Source of the DNA: Diplosphaera chodatii
Taxonomy: Eukaryota > Chlorophyta > Trebouxiophyceae > Prasiolales > Stichococcaceae
DNA: 64,000 nt
Reading direction: 5' to 3'
NCBI GenBank assembly: GCA_032358165.1
Contig: JAALGY010000010.1
Coordinates: forward strand, 1,116,001-1,180,000
Shown: one piece after another, positions 34,508 to 50,400 of the stretch
How positions within the stretch are numbered: the first letter of the stretch is position 1
Layout: every line of letters starts with the position of its first letter
Made by a program: the position numbers and the translations under genes
The notes under the pieces: generated by a model
The model's input: only the letters and a program-made list of their open reading frames with translations
The model's database searches: none
Told to the model about the DNA's origin: nothing

Positions 34508-35538
34508 TGCTGGCTTGAGAAAATCATGCACCGCCGCCGCCGCCGCTGGTGCTGGTGCTGATCTAGCAGAGATAATGTCGAACAGGAAACGCAATAAGAT
34601 GTTGTCAATTTTGGGCGAGCCAATCTCTGTGGCGTGCTAAGCAGACCGATGCAGTGTTACCGTTGAGCGGAGGACTTTGACCAAACCAAGGCATGCATGC
34701 TTGAAGTGGGATAGCTGCTGCAGCAGTTGGGATAGCTGCTGCAGCAGTGCGGCGCACATTGACATGCTGATGACTAGCAAGGAACACCGCCGCAGTCAAG
34801 TTAGCGACCGAGGACGGTGTTGATTAGGACTAGGTGTGTGAGAGGAATCTGTAGGTTGCACTCTTGGAAGTCGTGGGATACGGTAAGTGCACGGGCCGTT
34901 ACAATGCAGAATTTTCCCCAACATTTACATCATTCATTTTCGAGGAGCGTGAGGCTGAGGTGGTATTGGGATGGGCCATCATCGCTGTTACAGCAACTTC
35001 AGGACCACCATCGGCACTTCATCTGCAAGACCCGATCATCATCATCAAACCCGATCGACATCATACCAAAATTGAAAGCTGGCGGCGGGGTAACAGATGT
35101 CGCACGCCTCGCTTCCGGATGATAGTCAACTCAGCAGCGCACTGCAAATGCCACTTTTGTGCTGCATGTCAGCAATACCGCGTCTGGATTGGCCAATCCA
35201 TCAACCAATGACCCCAAACAAACAAGGTGAGCGAGCTGAAGCAGACCAGTTAGCAATGATGGGTACCACCAACAACAATAGTGGACACCCAGATTGCTCC
35301 CCAATGGTCCCCTGCTGAGATGTGCCGAGTGCCGCTGCATGTGCACAGCGCAGATATGTGTCCGGCATCCACCATGCCCCATTGTCTATGTTAACTTGAT
35401 CGCCAGCCGGCCTCTCAGACGGCCACTATCGCCAAGCTCATCGTCGCTTGCTCGCCAAGTTCATCCCCACATCGTCAATAAAGAATCAAGGTGCTGTATT
35501 GTACACCGCCTCACGCCGTCTGCCGCGGTGGCGGGGCG
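34508..35538. other. Convergent intergenic region with a 21-base tandem duplication
   Basis: Between the stops of the Gln-rich gene (+) and the kinase at 35539 (-). TTACA at 34988-34992 could be the - strand poly(A) signal of the kinase. Two identical adjacent 21-base units (34707-34727 and 34728-34748, TGGGATAGCTGCTGCAGCAG plus T) form a short tandem repeat. No gene is supported. Confidence 0.5.
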
Positions 35539-39074
<3,536 letters not shown>

Positions 39075-41451
39075 GGCTGCAGAGGTGCTGGTGGCTGTGG
39101 GCTGGGGCAAGCGGAACGGTTGCAAGTGCAAATTGTTAATACTCAATATTGCGATCGTCTCCGAAGTTCTGATTTGCCTGATGCCTCATCGACTGCCCGC
39201 CACAAGTCGGCCAGCAGTACGGCCTTGGTACAAGGGACTCAGAGATTCAGGTACCATATATTCCCGGATCCTTCTCCTTCGAGATCGATCGACGATTTGT
39301 CGTGCTGAGTCATGCTTCCACGCACTGATCAAATGCTACCGGAAGGTTCTTTTTGGAGCGTCTGGAAGGAATCTGACTGTTACTCCTACGGTCGGTCTGC
39401 CATGGTACCAATCTGAATAGTCACACTGATGAGTCACACTGAGCGCAAAAATATACACAAGCGTCTCTTCATATCACGACGAGCAAAGCGTACGCTGCGC
39501 TTGATGTGACTGCGTGCGGCCAATGCTCTCTACCTACAACAGGCACACAGTTCGAGATTGCCGATCATGTTTGCCACTCTGCCTAGCCTGCCGATGAAAA
39601 CTGGCTTTTGTGCTGTGCCTGCGGAAGCCTGTAGCATGTCTGCAGCTTGTCTGTTACTCCCATGAATCTGGAGCATAACCGGTACGCTCCACAGATAGTC
39701 CACCTGATGTCCTCGGAACGACGGAGCACATCACGATCATGATGCACCACGGTAGAAACTTCGAGTGGTAGCGGGTCAGCGAGCTGTTGTCTGTTGTTGG
39801 GCCCGCGGGTCTCGTCTGGGGAGCTGGGCGGCTGCCTTTGCACAAGATCACCATGCGAAGCCTCAAACCGGCAACGTTCATGCGGCCGAGTTTGTGCAGA
39901 TGTAGATGCACTACAAGGTGTCTCAGCTGTCGAAAACATCACCAACATCGTCAAGGAGCATGTAGGACTTCCGATGCGTGTCTGCTGGTGTGCAGATGAC
40001 AGAATCATTGGCGCCGTGGCTGTCTAGCACAGCACATGACAGAGGCCTCCCTGCACCATGCCTGACTGGTCATCAGCATCTCCTCCTAGCACTGCCAGAG
40101 GCACTGTTATTGTGCCAGGGCTGATTAGTCATGCTGTGTGGCATCTGGTCATTGTATGCTCACTCAATCATCAATCATTTCTGCTCTGGCCAGCTCGATT
40201 AGCTGCTCGAGCCTGCCAGCTAAACCCTGCATGTCGCAGCACACCCCGTTTACTTGCTTCCTCCCCCAAAAAGGTCAGCAAAACTGGAAACACGCGTGAC
40301 CCGGCCAGGCATCATCTGCCCTCAATCGCCGGCTGGAGGGTGAGCCTGCTGCAGTGGCCGCCCAGGTGTAGGACACAGGCGAGGCAGCGCAGGCGTGTCC
40401 GGCGGTCGGAGTGAGTCCACAGGGAGCAACCAGCGGAGGGCGTCCGTTGCCCGCCCTACCTCACACGGTGAGCATACCACCAGCAGCTGGTAGCAGCCAG
40501 CGGTCTTCTGGATGCGCTGCCCGCGTCGGACCGGCGCGTTGCGCTCAGCGATATGCTGCGACGGCCAACCCTGCTGCTTGTTCTGCGGCCCGCAAGGTGC
40601 CTGCTGCGGCCTGCATTCTGAGCTCGGCACTGCACACACAAGACTACGTGATGGCAGCATCTCAGCTTTTCGCAGCCGTGTTCCTTCGCTGTTCCCCCGT
40701 CCGTGGCCCGTCTGGCAGGACCACGGCGGTGGTGGTTCCGTAGTCACCAAATACCCAGATTTGCGGCAGTTGTGGTGCATCAGACTAGGCTTTGCGCTCA
40801 CAGCATGTTGATTATGCTGCGTCTGGGCGTTAGCCTGGTCGCCTGGGTGTCATAGGGCCCATATGCCCGCGCCTGCCGACTCTTTCACGGCTGATGTTGA
40901 ACTCTTCCTCCTCCTCTTTTGGTGCGGTGAAGCGATGCAGCTCGCAGTGGCAGACTGCGTTGGTCTGTTGCCTCAATCGGCCATAGCGCATGGCAGACCA
41001 CCACAGCTCTTCACTTTGGCATTCATATAGGTTTGGACACATACCTGCGCACTTCATACAAGGCTGCAAACTGCAGGTTGCGCCATCTAGGCCGCCGCAG
41101 CAGCTGGCTTGGAGACTTTCTTGGAGACTCCAGCTCCTCAGCAGCTCAGAGTGGCAGCTGAGAATTAGACATCGCCATCGCTGAGACAAAGAGCTTACTT
41201 CACAGCCGAGGAGCAGGCGAATCGAGTATAGTCTGCCACTGCAGCACATCACCAGCGCACGCCGAGGGCACAGCTGCTGATCAGGACCCACAGCGGAGCC
41301 TGCAAGCCACTCAACCGCTCAGCACATCGCACAGGGACTGCCGGCCAGGCGCTGGCACACCCACCAATTTGGCCGCGCAAGTGCAAGGAGCACCATTTCA
41401 GACTTTGGGGGCGCGGCAGGGCGGCCGGGGCGCCCGGTGCGGGGCCCCGGC
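39075..41451. other. Divergent intergenic region, no supported gene
   Basis: 2.4 kb between the start of the SnRK2-like kinase (-) and the first recognised exon of the GAF-repeat gene (+). Open frames on the - strand (39583-40008, 40322-40801 and 40830-41291, the last with an EEEEEFNISRERVG stretch) show no known domain and no clear splice linkage. The first exon of the GAF gene may in fact lie here: an acceptor (TTTCAG) precedes 41402 in frame with the proposed start. One telobox word lies at 40221. Confidence 0.4.
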
Positions 41452-44400
41452 ATGGCGCGCCTGTGCGAGGACCTGGCGGCGGCGCTGCTGGCGGGGGACC
41501 AGCTGCACGACAGCCTGCAGCCCGCGCTGCTGACCAGCCTGCCCGGCGTGTCATGTCTCAGGTGGACCGTCCTGTGAAATTTTCTGCCTCAGGTCCCCAG
41601 ATGTGCATGAGGGCTGCAACCTGCGCCTGCAGCCATCACGTGTGGAGCAGACACATGCTCAGCCGTTTGTTCGGGCCTGCTGTTTCCTGCACGTCTTTGC
41701 AGGAAACTGGTACGGCAGTGTCCAGCCCAACATATGACATCTCACTTTGCACTGTGCACATCCAATCTTGATCGGACTGTGCATGCGCTGCAGCGTGGCG
41801 CTGGGCAGCAACAACGCGCAGTCGCTGCGGCCGCAGCCGCTGCTGGAGGCGGGCAGCCTGCGACGGGGCTTCTCGGTGCCGGCGCCCGCCGGCCACGACA
41901 CCGCCTCCTGGCTCGCATTCTCCAGCGGCAAGGCCCTGCGCGGCAAAGACGACGGCGTGTGCAAGTGAGCCTCTGGTGTTGTCGTCGTTGGTATGTACCC
42001 TTGTCTGGTAGCATGGCCTGCAGGGGGCTTGCCCTACGAATGTCAGGTAGCAGATGCTCACATACAGCGTGGATCGCAGGTCGCCTGGCTGCCGAGTACG
42101 AGTTGACCCTGGTGACTGAACTCCCTGGTCCTGCTGCAGCGTGACGAAGGCGCGCTTCCGCGACTGGGCGGCGCTGCACCAGAAGTACGGCGCCGCGGCG
42201 TTCGTGACGGTGCCGCTGGAGACGGGGGCGGGCGTGCTGGGGGCGCTCACGGCGGCGGGCAGCCCCAAGATGGAGCGGCGCGCCGTGGAGGCCCTGGCGG
42301 CCCGCCTGGCCGAGGCGCTGCTGCGGCGCACCACCGAGGGCCTCCTGAAGGCGAGCCGCCTGGGCTGCCACAATCGTGATTGTGACTGCCATGATTGGCT
42401 GCCACTACCATGATTCCGCCACCTTTGCTGGAAATGTTTTGTTGAGGCACGTCAGCAGGTTGCCTGCTGTCAGGGGCACGCGCAGGGGTATGCTCACAGC
42501 AGCTGCATTGCCGCTGGGCTCGCTGCCAGATCCGTGCAATATTCTGACTGGTTTTAATCCTGCTGCAGCTGGCAACCGAGCAGCTCAAAGAAGGGGCCTC
42601 GGGGCCTGAGGCAGCTCGCCGCCTCACCGCTGGGTTCCCACAGGTACTTTCAGTGATGTTGAATTGCTCACGCTCTCAGATGTCCTGCCTGCGTGCCACA
42701 TATGGATTGTTATCACGTTGTGAAGAGCATACCTGTGGGGCTGTACCACAGGGCCTATGCACAATGGCTGGCAGTGCACCCACACATAAGAGCACCTGGC
42801 TGCGCTCTGCAGGTGGTGCAGCGGGCTGACACCGCCGCGCCGCCCGCGCTGGACCTGCGCTGCCCCGGGGCCGCGCTGGCTGCCGACAACGGCGACAGCG
42901 GCGACAGCGGCAGCGCGTCTGCCAAGGTGAGCAGCTGCGCCAGCAGCTGCACACCAAGCTCACGACCGTCTGCTACTATGTTGTTGATGTGCAACTCTGC
43001 CCACAGTCCGACCTGATGTCAACCCTGTTGTGTGCATGGGGCCATCGAGCTCCCCTGTCCAACAAGCCAGCTCAGCCTCCGATCAGCTCACTGCACTGAG
43101 CTGCAGCAGGATGCGGCCTCTGTTCGGGCGGGCAGCGGCGGCGGCGGCGCGGGGGTTGCCTCGGCATCGCCGCGCACCGGCCGGTCCGGCGCCTCGCCCC
43201 GCAGCGCCGCCCCGCCGCAGTTCGGGGCGTCGCCCTTCATGCCGATCGCGGCTGCAGGTGCGCCCCAGATCAGCTGTTTCAGCGCCCTCAAGCTGTCTGC
43301 TTTGCAGATGACATGCATTGGCCGGCTGATCACCTGTCTTTCTGTGGCAACGGTGACCATTATTTGTGGCCATGTGGTCAGTCAGGGTGTGTATCAGCTG
43401 ATGTACACAACCGTCGCTGTAGATATAGCGATCTGTTAGGGTGCTCTTCAATCCTGCTCCTGCTCGGCTACGTGAAACCAAATATTTCCGCCTGCAGCGG
43501 CGGCGGCGGCGTCGCCGCGCACCAGCAGCGATGACATGCGGGCCAGCAGCTTCGAGGCGTACCAGGAGCTCAAGTACTACTGCCTGGCCTGCCGCGCGGA
43601 GAACTGCGTCGACCTGCCGCAGTGGCACTGGGGCCAGGTGCGCATTCCTGCCCACTTGCCTGCATGCAAGGGGCTGCCGGTGACGCTGTAGGGTAATGCA
43701 ATGCCATGCAGCCCCATGCACCCCCAAGTAGCTGTTTCCAGTGTAGTGTCTTTCATGACCTCCATAATGAGGGCCTGGCACTACCGCCGTGCTCTGGTGC
43801 CAAAACCATGGTTATAAATAACATACAGTGTCGAGCGCTGCACTCAGCATGCCGTGTGCTGCCCGCAGCTGGTGGACCAGCTGTGCAGCCGCAGCGGGCG
43901 GCGGAGCAGCGGGGCGCTGGCCGCCGCCACCGCGCCAGCCGGCATGCGCCCCAGCGTCGGCGCGGGGGGCGGCGGCGGCGCGGGGTCCGTGGCCTCGCCC
44001 AGCCACGCGGTCGCCTCCGCCGGCATGGCGCGCATGGTGCGAGACCCTCCTGTTACTGTAAACGCTTTCAACTGGTACTTTCACTCTTTTTCCTGTTGGA
44101 GGCAACCCAGGAGGGACCACGATGACTGATATCTGAACAGCATGCCCGCAATGATGTCAAGTCGCCTCACTGTGTTGATGTGACTGTAGTACTTCATGCG
44201 AGTCACCCTGCGCTTGCCTGCAGAGTGTGTCAACAACATGACAAAAGTCTTGCGATCTGACATCATGTACGATGAGCACAACAGCGCACGGCCGAGGGGA
44301 CCTTGCTGTCACGCGATTCCTCGGCCTTGCGGCGTTTGTGCTCCGCTGTACATGGTGCCAATACAGGCTCGATCGATGGCACACCGCACTGTGGAAGACA

Positions 44401-47400
44401 TGCCAAGGACACCTGCTGTGAGCGCAAGTGCTGGGGCCCTGTCTGATACGCACCAGACACTCGGGGCAATTGCGTGTGATAATTGTATCACGGGTTATTC
44501 TTCATAAATACAATGCATGGGTATTATATCTTCACTCCAAAATAAAATAATTTTCATTTATCTTAGAAAAAAAGAAAAAAGAAGAAAATACTGAACTTTG
44601 CCGCGCTTCCGTGGCAGGCGCGGCTGGCGGCGCTGTGCGCGCGGGAGGACGAGGACGACATGGCGCCCGCCTCCACCCGCAGCTCCACCCGCGTGTCCTC
44701 CACCACCGACCTCACCCATCCCGTCGCCCAGGTGCGCCCCGGGGGCCCGCTGCGCTTCCCAGCTGCTGCAGGGGGTGCGCGTTGCTTTGCAGCATCACAT
44801 GCGACTGCACCGCCAAGCTTCTTGTCGGGAAGCTTGGCCTTGCGAGGGCATTCACTTTGATGTGCTGCACCGCGCTCCTGCTGTTGCGCGCAGCCATCAG
44901 CTCCGATGTGTTGCAGCGAAGGTGCCTGACTTGAACGTTCCTTCGTCCTGCAGCGGGCGGCCAGCGGGCAGCTGAAGCGCATCTCCCCGCGCGACCTGTC
45001 CTCCTCCCCCGGCAGCTCCCCCGCCTCGTCCCGCTCCGCCTCGCTGGGCACCATGCGGTAGGTTCACCGCTGCAGTATTTTGGCAGACTGTGGTGGTTGT
45101 CACTACCACCAGGCATGTACTGTGTGCTGCGGGAGAGCAGCGCGGCAGCTCTAGACTGCAGCTGCTCCAGCTGTGCATATTTTGCTCCAGCACATCAGGC
45201 AATGCGCCACTGCTGCCTGTCTGACGCTGTCACTGCCAGCTGCTACCAACTGGCACGCAGCCTGGCAACTGGGCTGGCCGTCATGGCTGTCACAGGTTGC
45301 CAGGCTTTGGAAGCTGTGTTGTAGCTGCTGGCAGTGCGGTGCCTGGTTGTCTGGGCTGCAGCTGTATATCAAATCCACTCAGCACCTGTGCCACCATGCA
45401 TGCTTCCTCATCCTCTTGTGCGGAGGTTGGTGTTGCCTCGCTGCAGGGTGGGCGACGGCGCCGGCCTGAGCTTGGAGGCGTCGCCGCCCGCGACGCCCGG
45501 CCGCGCGCGCCGCCCCCCGCTCGCCCCCCAGCCCGAGGACACCCCCCTGCGCACCATGGTGCGCCTGCGCTGCTGACACCTCCATCATTGCAGACCATTA
45601 TTGCAGACCTCACTTCTGGGATTTGATTCAGCAAGCAAATGCGTTGATAGCTGTAGATATTATGTAGCCCCTGACGAACCCAGCGGTCTGGGTGCTGTTG
45701 TCTAAAGTGGGGAGCTGTGCGTCTGGGCACAGAGGCCGCCTACTACCAGCTGAGTGCCATGGCTGTTGCTTGGTGAGTCAGCTGGGAAATTATTTGACAA
45801 AGTGGTCTCTCTGTGGCATGCAGTCGGCGCAATCGGCGGACAGCAAGTCGGCACACGATGCGGTGCAGTCCTTCACGGCGGGGCTGCGGCGCCGCTCCGA
45901 CACCCACTACGGCGGCCAGGCGACGGTGATCGGCGCCGCGGCGGCCGCGGCCCGGCGGAAGCTGTCCACGGGGTCGCCCGACGGCGCCGACGGCCTGCGC
46001 GCCGTGTCCAGCTACGTGGACAACCTGCGCCGCGCCAGCCGGGAGGTGTCGGGGCTGCGGGGCGGCAACGGGGCCCTGGCGGTGGGCCCCACCACGCTGT
46101 CGGTGGTGGCGCCGCCGCAGCCGCCGCGCGGGGCGTACGACAAGGCGGACCTGCGGCCGGGGTCGCTGCGGGCGGGGTCCGTGTTCGAGGACGAGACCGC
46201 GCGCGACGCCGTGGCCGCGTACAAGGCGGCCCGTGCGGCGCCCGGCGCCCCCCGCATGTGAGGCCCAGCTTTTATGATTCGTTCTGTATGACCATGTGTG
46301 CTTTAGCACCGCCAGCACGGCAGCGCCTGTTGCCCCTGCTGTGCACACGTAACCCTCGGCACCGGTCGACCTCCACAGCAGCACGGCAACCCCTGCAGCC
46401 CATTGATGACAACAGTCATGGCCCTGGAGTTAATGGAGGCGTGCTTTCAGGGCTTAGGATCAGCGCTTGTGAAGCGTCCTCCTTCCTCCCCTCCCTCTCT
46501 GGTGAGGAAGACCCTACATGTTGTGCCCTGCTGCAGGGGGGGACAGAGGTCGCAGACGCCCTCGCCGCCGCCGCTTCCGCCGCACATGCTGCACGAGTCG
46601 TCCCGCACCTACAGCGGCACCACCAGCCGGGCATCCACCACCCGGCCGGTGGCAGACAAGTCCGCCAAGGTGATTTTCAGCCGCTACCCATGTTGTTTGA
46701 GCGCCAAAACCAATGGCAACACTTTGCAGAGGTCCTTGTCAGTGTTCTGATGGAGCTTCACAGTGCCTGTCTGCAGGGCGGCTGTCAAACTTGCTGCCGC
46801 TGATGCCTGATGAGACCGTGCAAGCCCAGTGAACCACAATTCAAATCTCGGTTATGTGACTGTGCAGGGCGTGGCGGCGGCGCGCACCATGGTGGACGAC
46901 TACATGGCGTCGCTGCAGACGCGGTCCCTGGCGGCGGCCGCCGACCGCCAGGGACCGGCCGTCTCCCCGCGCGGCGCCGCCCCTGCCGCTGCTGCCACAG
47001 GTGAGCAATAGCGATATTGCTAGCGATGATGCAAATACATGAGTGCACCCACCTGTGACGCCTCGGCGCAGCGCGGCGCTGCTGTCTGCTGCTGCATATC
47101 TGGTTTTGTTGTGCCGCTGCCAGGCGAGGGGTGGTGTGTGTTGTAAGCCCTGAGGTCCTGGCAGCGCGATAAAGCAGTGGGGCTGTGCAGGACAAGTTGT
47201 GAGTGTGATGTGCAGCTTGCCCTGCTGCAGGCCGCTTCCAGAGCCACAGCGGCGGCCCGCTGTCTCTGATGCCGCCGGCCGTAACCGTCAACTCCGCGGC
47301 GACGCCCTTCGCCAGGGGTGGGGATTCCGCAGGATTCCCGAACAGCGGCGCAGAGTCCCCCGGCGCCACGCATGCCGCTGGGGCGCGCTCCGTGGTCGAC

Positions 47401-50400
47401 AGCTACCTGGCCGGCCTGCGCAGCCGGTCGCTGGCTGCCAAGGTGACCCGCGCTGGCAGCGGCACACCGCCCCCTTCAGCAGCCTCGTCTGCCGCGGCGG
47501 CGTCAGACTCCCGTGACAGTCACTCTGGCGACGGCGGCGGCGCCGGCGACGCGCGCAAGACGGTGGACGCCTACATGAGCAGCCTGCGCAAGCAGAGCGC
47601 CGCGGTGGCGCACGCGCGGGCCCACGGCAGCGAGGCGTCGCCGCCGGCGGCCGCCCCCGCTGAGCCGGCTGACCCGCAGGTCCAGATTCCGCCAGCTGCA
47701 TCCTGACACAACAGCAGGCTGCAGCACACAGGCACAAGGGGACTGGTTGTTGCTATTCCGTCTGATATAATGTGTCTTTATCTGTCTGATATTGCCTGAT
47801 ATGTAGATATACATGTCTGAGACATGTCTCAAATGTCTGATATATCCGGCTGTAGCACAGCTGGCTTGACAGCAGCAGCAACACAACAGGCTATCGACCA
47901 GCCTGCTGCTGTGGCTGTTGCAGGAGGCGATGGCGGACTACATGAAGTCGCTGCGCCGGCACTCGGTGGCGGCGGCGGCCGCAGAGGCGGCCCGCCAGTC
48001 CTCCACGGAGCTGGACCAGGCCGTCGCTGCGGAGGCCGCGGCTGCAAAGGCACGCTCTGAGGAGGCCTCGGCAGCGGCCAAGGCGCCGCCGCTGCAGGAC
48101 ACCTACAAAGCCGCCGTTGCGCCCCCGGTAAGAGCGGCAATCCCGTCTCACCTGCATCACCGACCCGCAGATCAGACCTGACCCGCCTGCTGCAGGTCAG
48201 CTGAGGCGGGAGCTCATGCTCTGCCACACACGCTGATATTTGGTACCTGCGCCATCCCGCTGCCTCCCCAATTGTCAGAGGGACATGCACCGTGCCCTGC
48301 CTAACCCCTGGCGTGCTGCGTCAGCAGGTGAGCATGGGCATGTCGGAGGCGCGCGCAGCTGTGACGGCGCACATGGAGGCGCTGCGCATGCGATCGAGCA
48401 GCACGCAGTCCAGCAGCGCAGGCGGCAGCAGCGCCGTGGGCTCGCGCCAGCAGTCCCAGCACACCGGCGCTGCGCAGGTGAATGGGTTATGTACCCAGAA
48501 AGGGACGGTCCAGAACTTGGCGTGCTGCTGGTGGTTTTACCCCACCATCATTGTGAGCAACCCTGCCCCGTGCCTGAAGGAACAACTTTGCTATGGCTTG
48601 GCAGCCCATCAATATGCAATGTGGCGCAGGCCTCCCTGCAGGCCCTGTGCTTGATATCACGACTGTGCTTGCCACCACCAATAAGGTGATTGCCAACTGA
48701 CGCAGGCCTACCGGTCAGCCGCCAGCTCAGCGGCGCCCCAGGGTGGGCCGCCCCCGTCGCCGCCCGGCCAACCGCCCATTTCCCAGGCGCCGGTGGAGGA
48801 CCTGGGCGCTGCCAAAGCGGTGGTGTCCACCTACATGGACGACCTGCGGCGTCGCTCAGCGGCGATGACGGCCGCGGCAGGCGGCGCTGACAGGTGGGGC
48901 TTTGCAAGACTATCTCACATCTCACTCCCTCTGGCTGCTGCTGCCTACGCCCCCTGGGTCCGTGCACCGCGCGACTTGCGCTGTTTGAAACACCGTTGCT
49001 GTCTCATTGCCTTGTCATCAGTCACAGACACGGTTTCTGATGCTTATCTGCCCTGACACAGGGGCAACGGCGCCCCCAGCATCCGCGCGGGCAGCCTGCG
49101 CTCCGGCAGCACCGCCGGCGGCGCCATGGACCTGCGCTCCATCGCCGGCGCGGCGCGGGCGAATCTGAACAGCGGCGGAGCTGCGGCGAATTCCGGCGAA
49201 AGCCCGGGCGAGAGCCGCTCCAGCAGCAACAGCAGCGCCGCCAGCCGCGAGGACGCCCGAGTCGCCATCGCCAACTACATGGAGAACCTCAAGGCCCGCA
49301 GCGTCGTGGCGTCGGGCGGCGGCGGCGCGGAGCCGGGCACGTCCGTCCGCTCCAGCGGCAGCCTGCGCTCCGGCAGCCTGCGCCTCGCCAGCATCAAGTG
49401 CGGCCTTTGGGCGGCGCCCCTGCCGCACAGACTGCTGTTTGGAACAACGACTGCAACATCTGATAAAGTGCAGCACCTCTTACTAAGAACAGCGTCCCTT
49501 CTGTGCTGTGAGGCTTGACTGAAGTCTTGAATGTTGCTGCCTGTGAATGTGTTGACACCTTTAATTTCTTCGTGCTTGCACAACGCCGATGACTGCCATG
49601 TGGCACATGGATCAAGCTGGTCGTATGCCTGCTGGACGCAGCCTTCGATGCTGACTTTGCCCTGGCAAGCTGCATGGGATCAGGTCTTGCTGCTGACCAC
49701 TTCGCTGTCCCACTGCGCCCAGGCTGGACCCTGTGGCTGAGGCCGCCAGCCAGGAGGGCGGCAGCGGCAACTTGGACGAGCTGCAGCAGCTGCGGCAGCC
49801 GGGGTCTGTGGCGCGGGGGTCGGATTTTGAGCGGGGGGCTGCCGAGGCCGGCGCCCAGCCCCCCGCGAAGACTGACGACCCGGTCGAGGCGGCTGCTGAG
49901 AGGTCGGAGGGGGAGGGCATGAAGGTGGTCGCGACGTACATCACCTCGCTGCGGAGCGCCTCGGCGGCGGCGGAGGAGCAGCTGGGCGGCGGGCGCGGCC
50001 GGCGCAAGGCGCTGCGCATGGACTTCGGGGAGGGCGGGCCGTCGGTGGGGCTGGCGTCCGCCTCCACCACCTCCAGCATCCAGTCCCTCGCCGGCAGCCT
50101 CGTGCACGCCGCCGACTCCTCGCAGGTAAACACATACACTGACTGATCGACTGACTGTTACGGAAACCATTCTTGCGCACAAGCACCCAAATGATTGCTA
50201 CCCCATGCCCATAAAGATTGGCGAGCCCCGTGTGTGATCTGCCTGTCTTGCTGAGGCTCCTGCTGAGGCATAGTCAGCAACCACATCTGTTGATGTTGCT
50301 GTTGGTGCTCACAGACCACCAGCGGGGCGCCGTCGCCGGCGCAGGGCTCGGTCAACAGCCCCTCTGGCGGGGGACCCACCGCCGCCACCGCTGTGTCGGC

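Noticed and set aside
39583..40008. Possible retrotransposon fragment on the - strand
   Set aside because: No reverse transcriptase, integrase or protease motif, no flanking repeats; composition alone is not enough.
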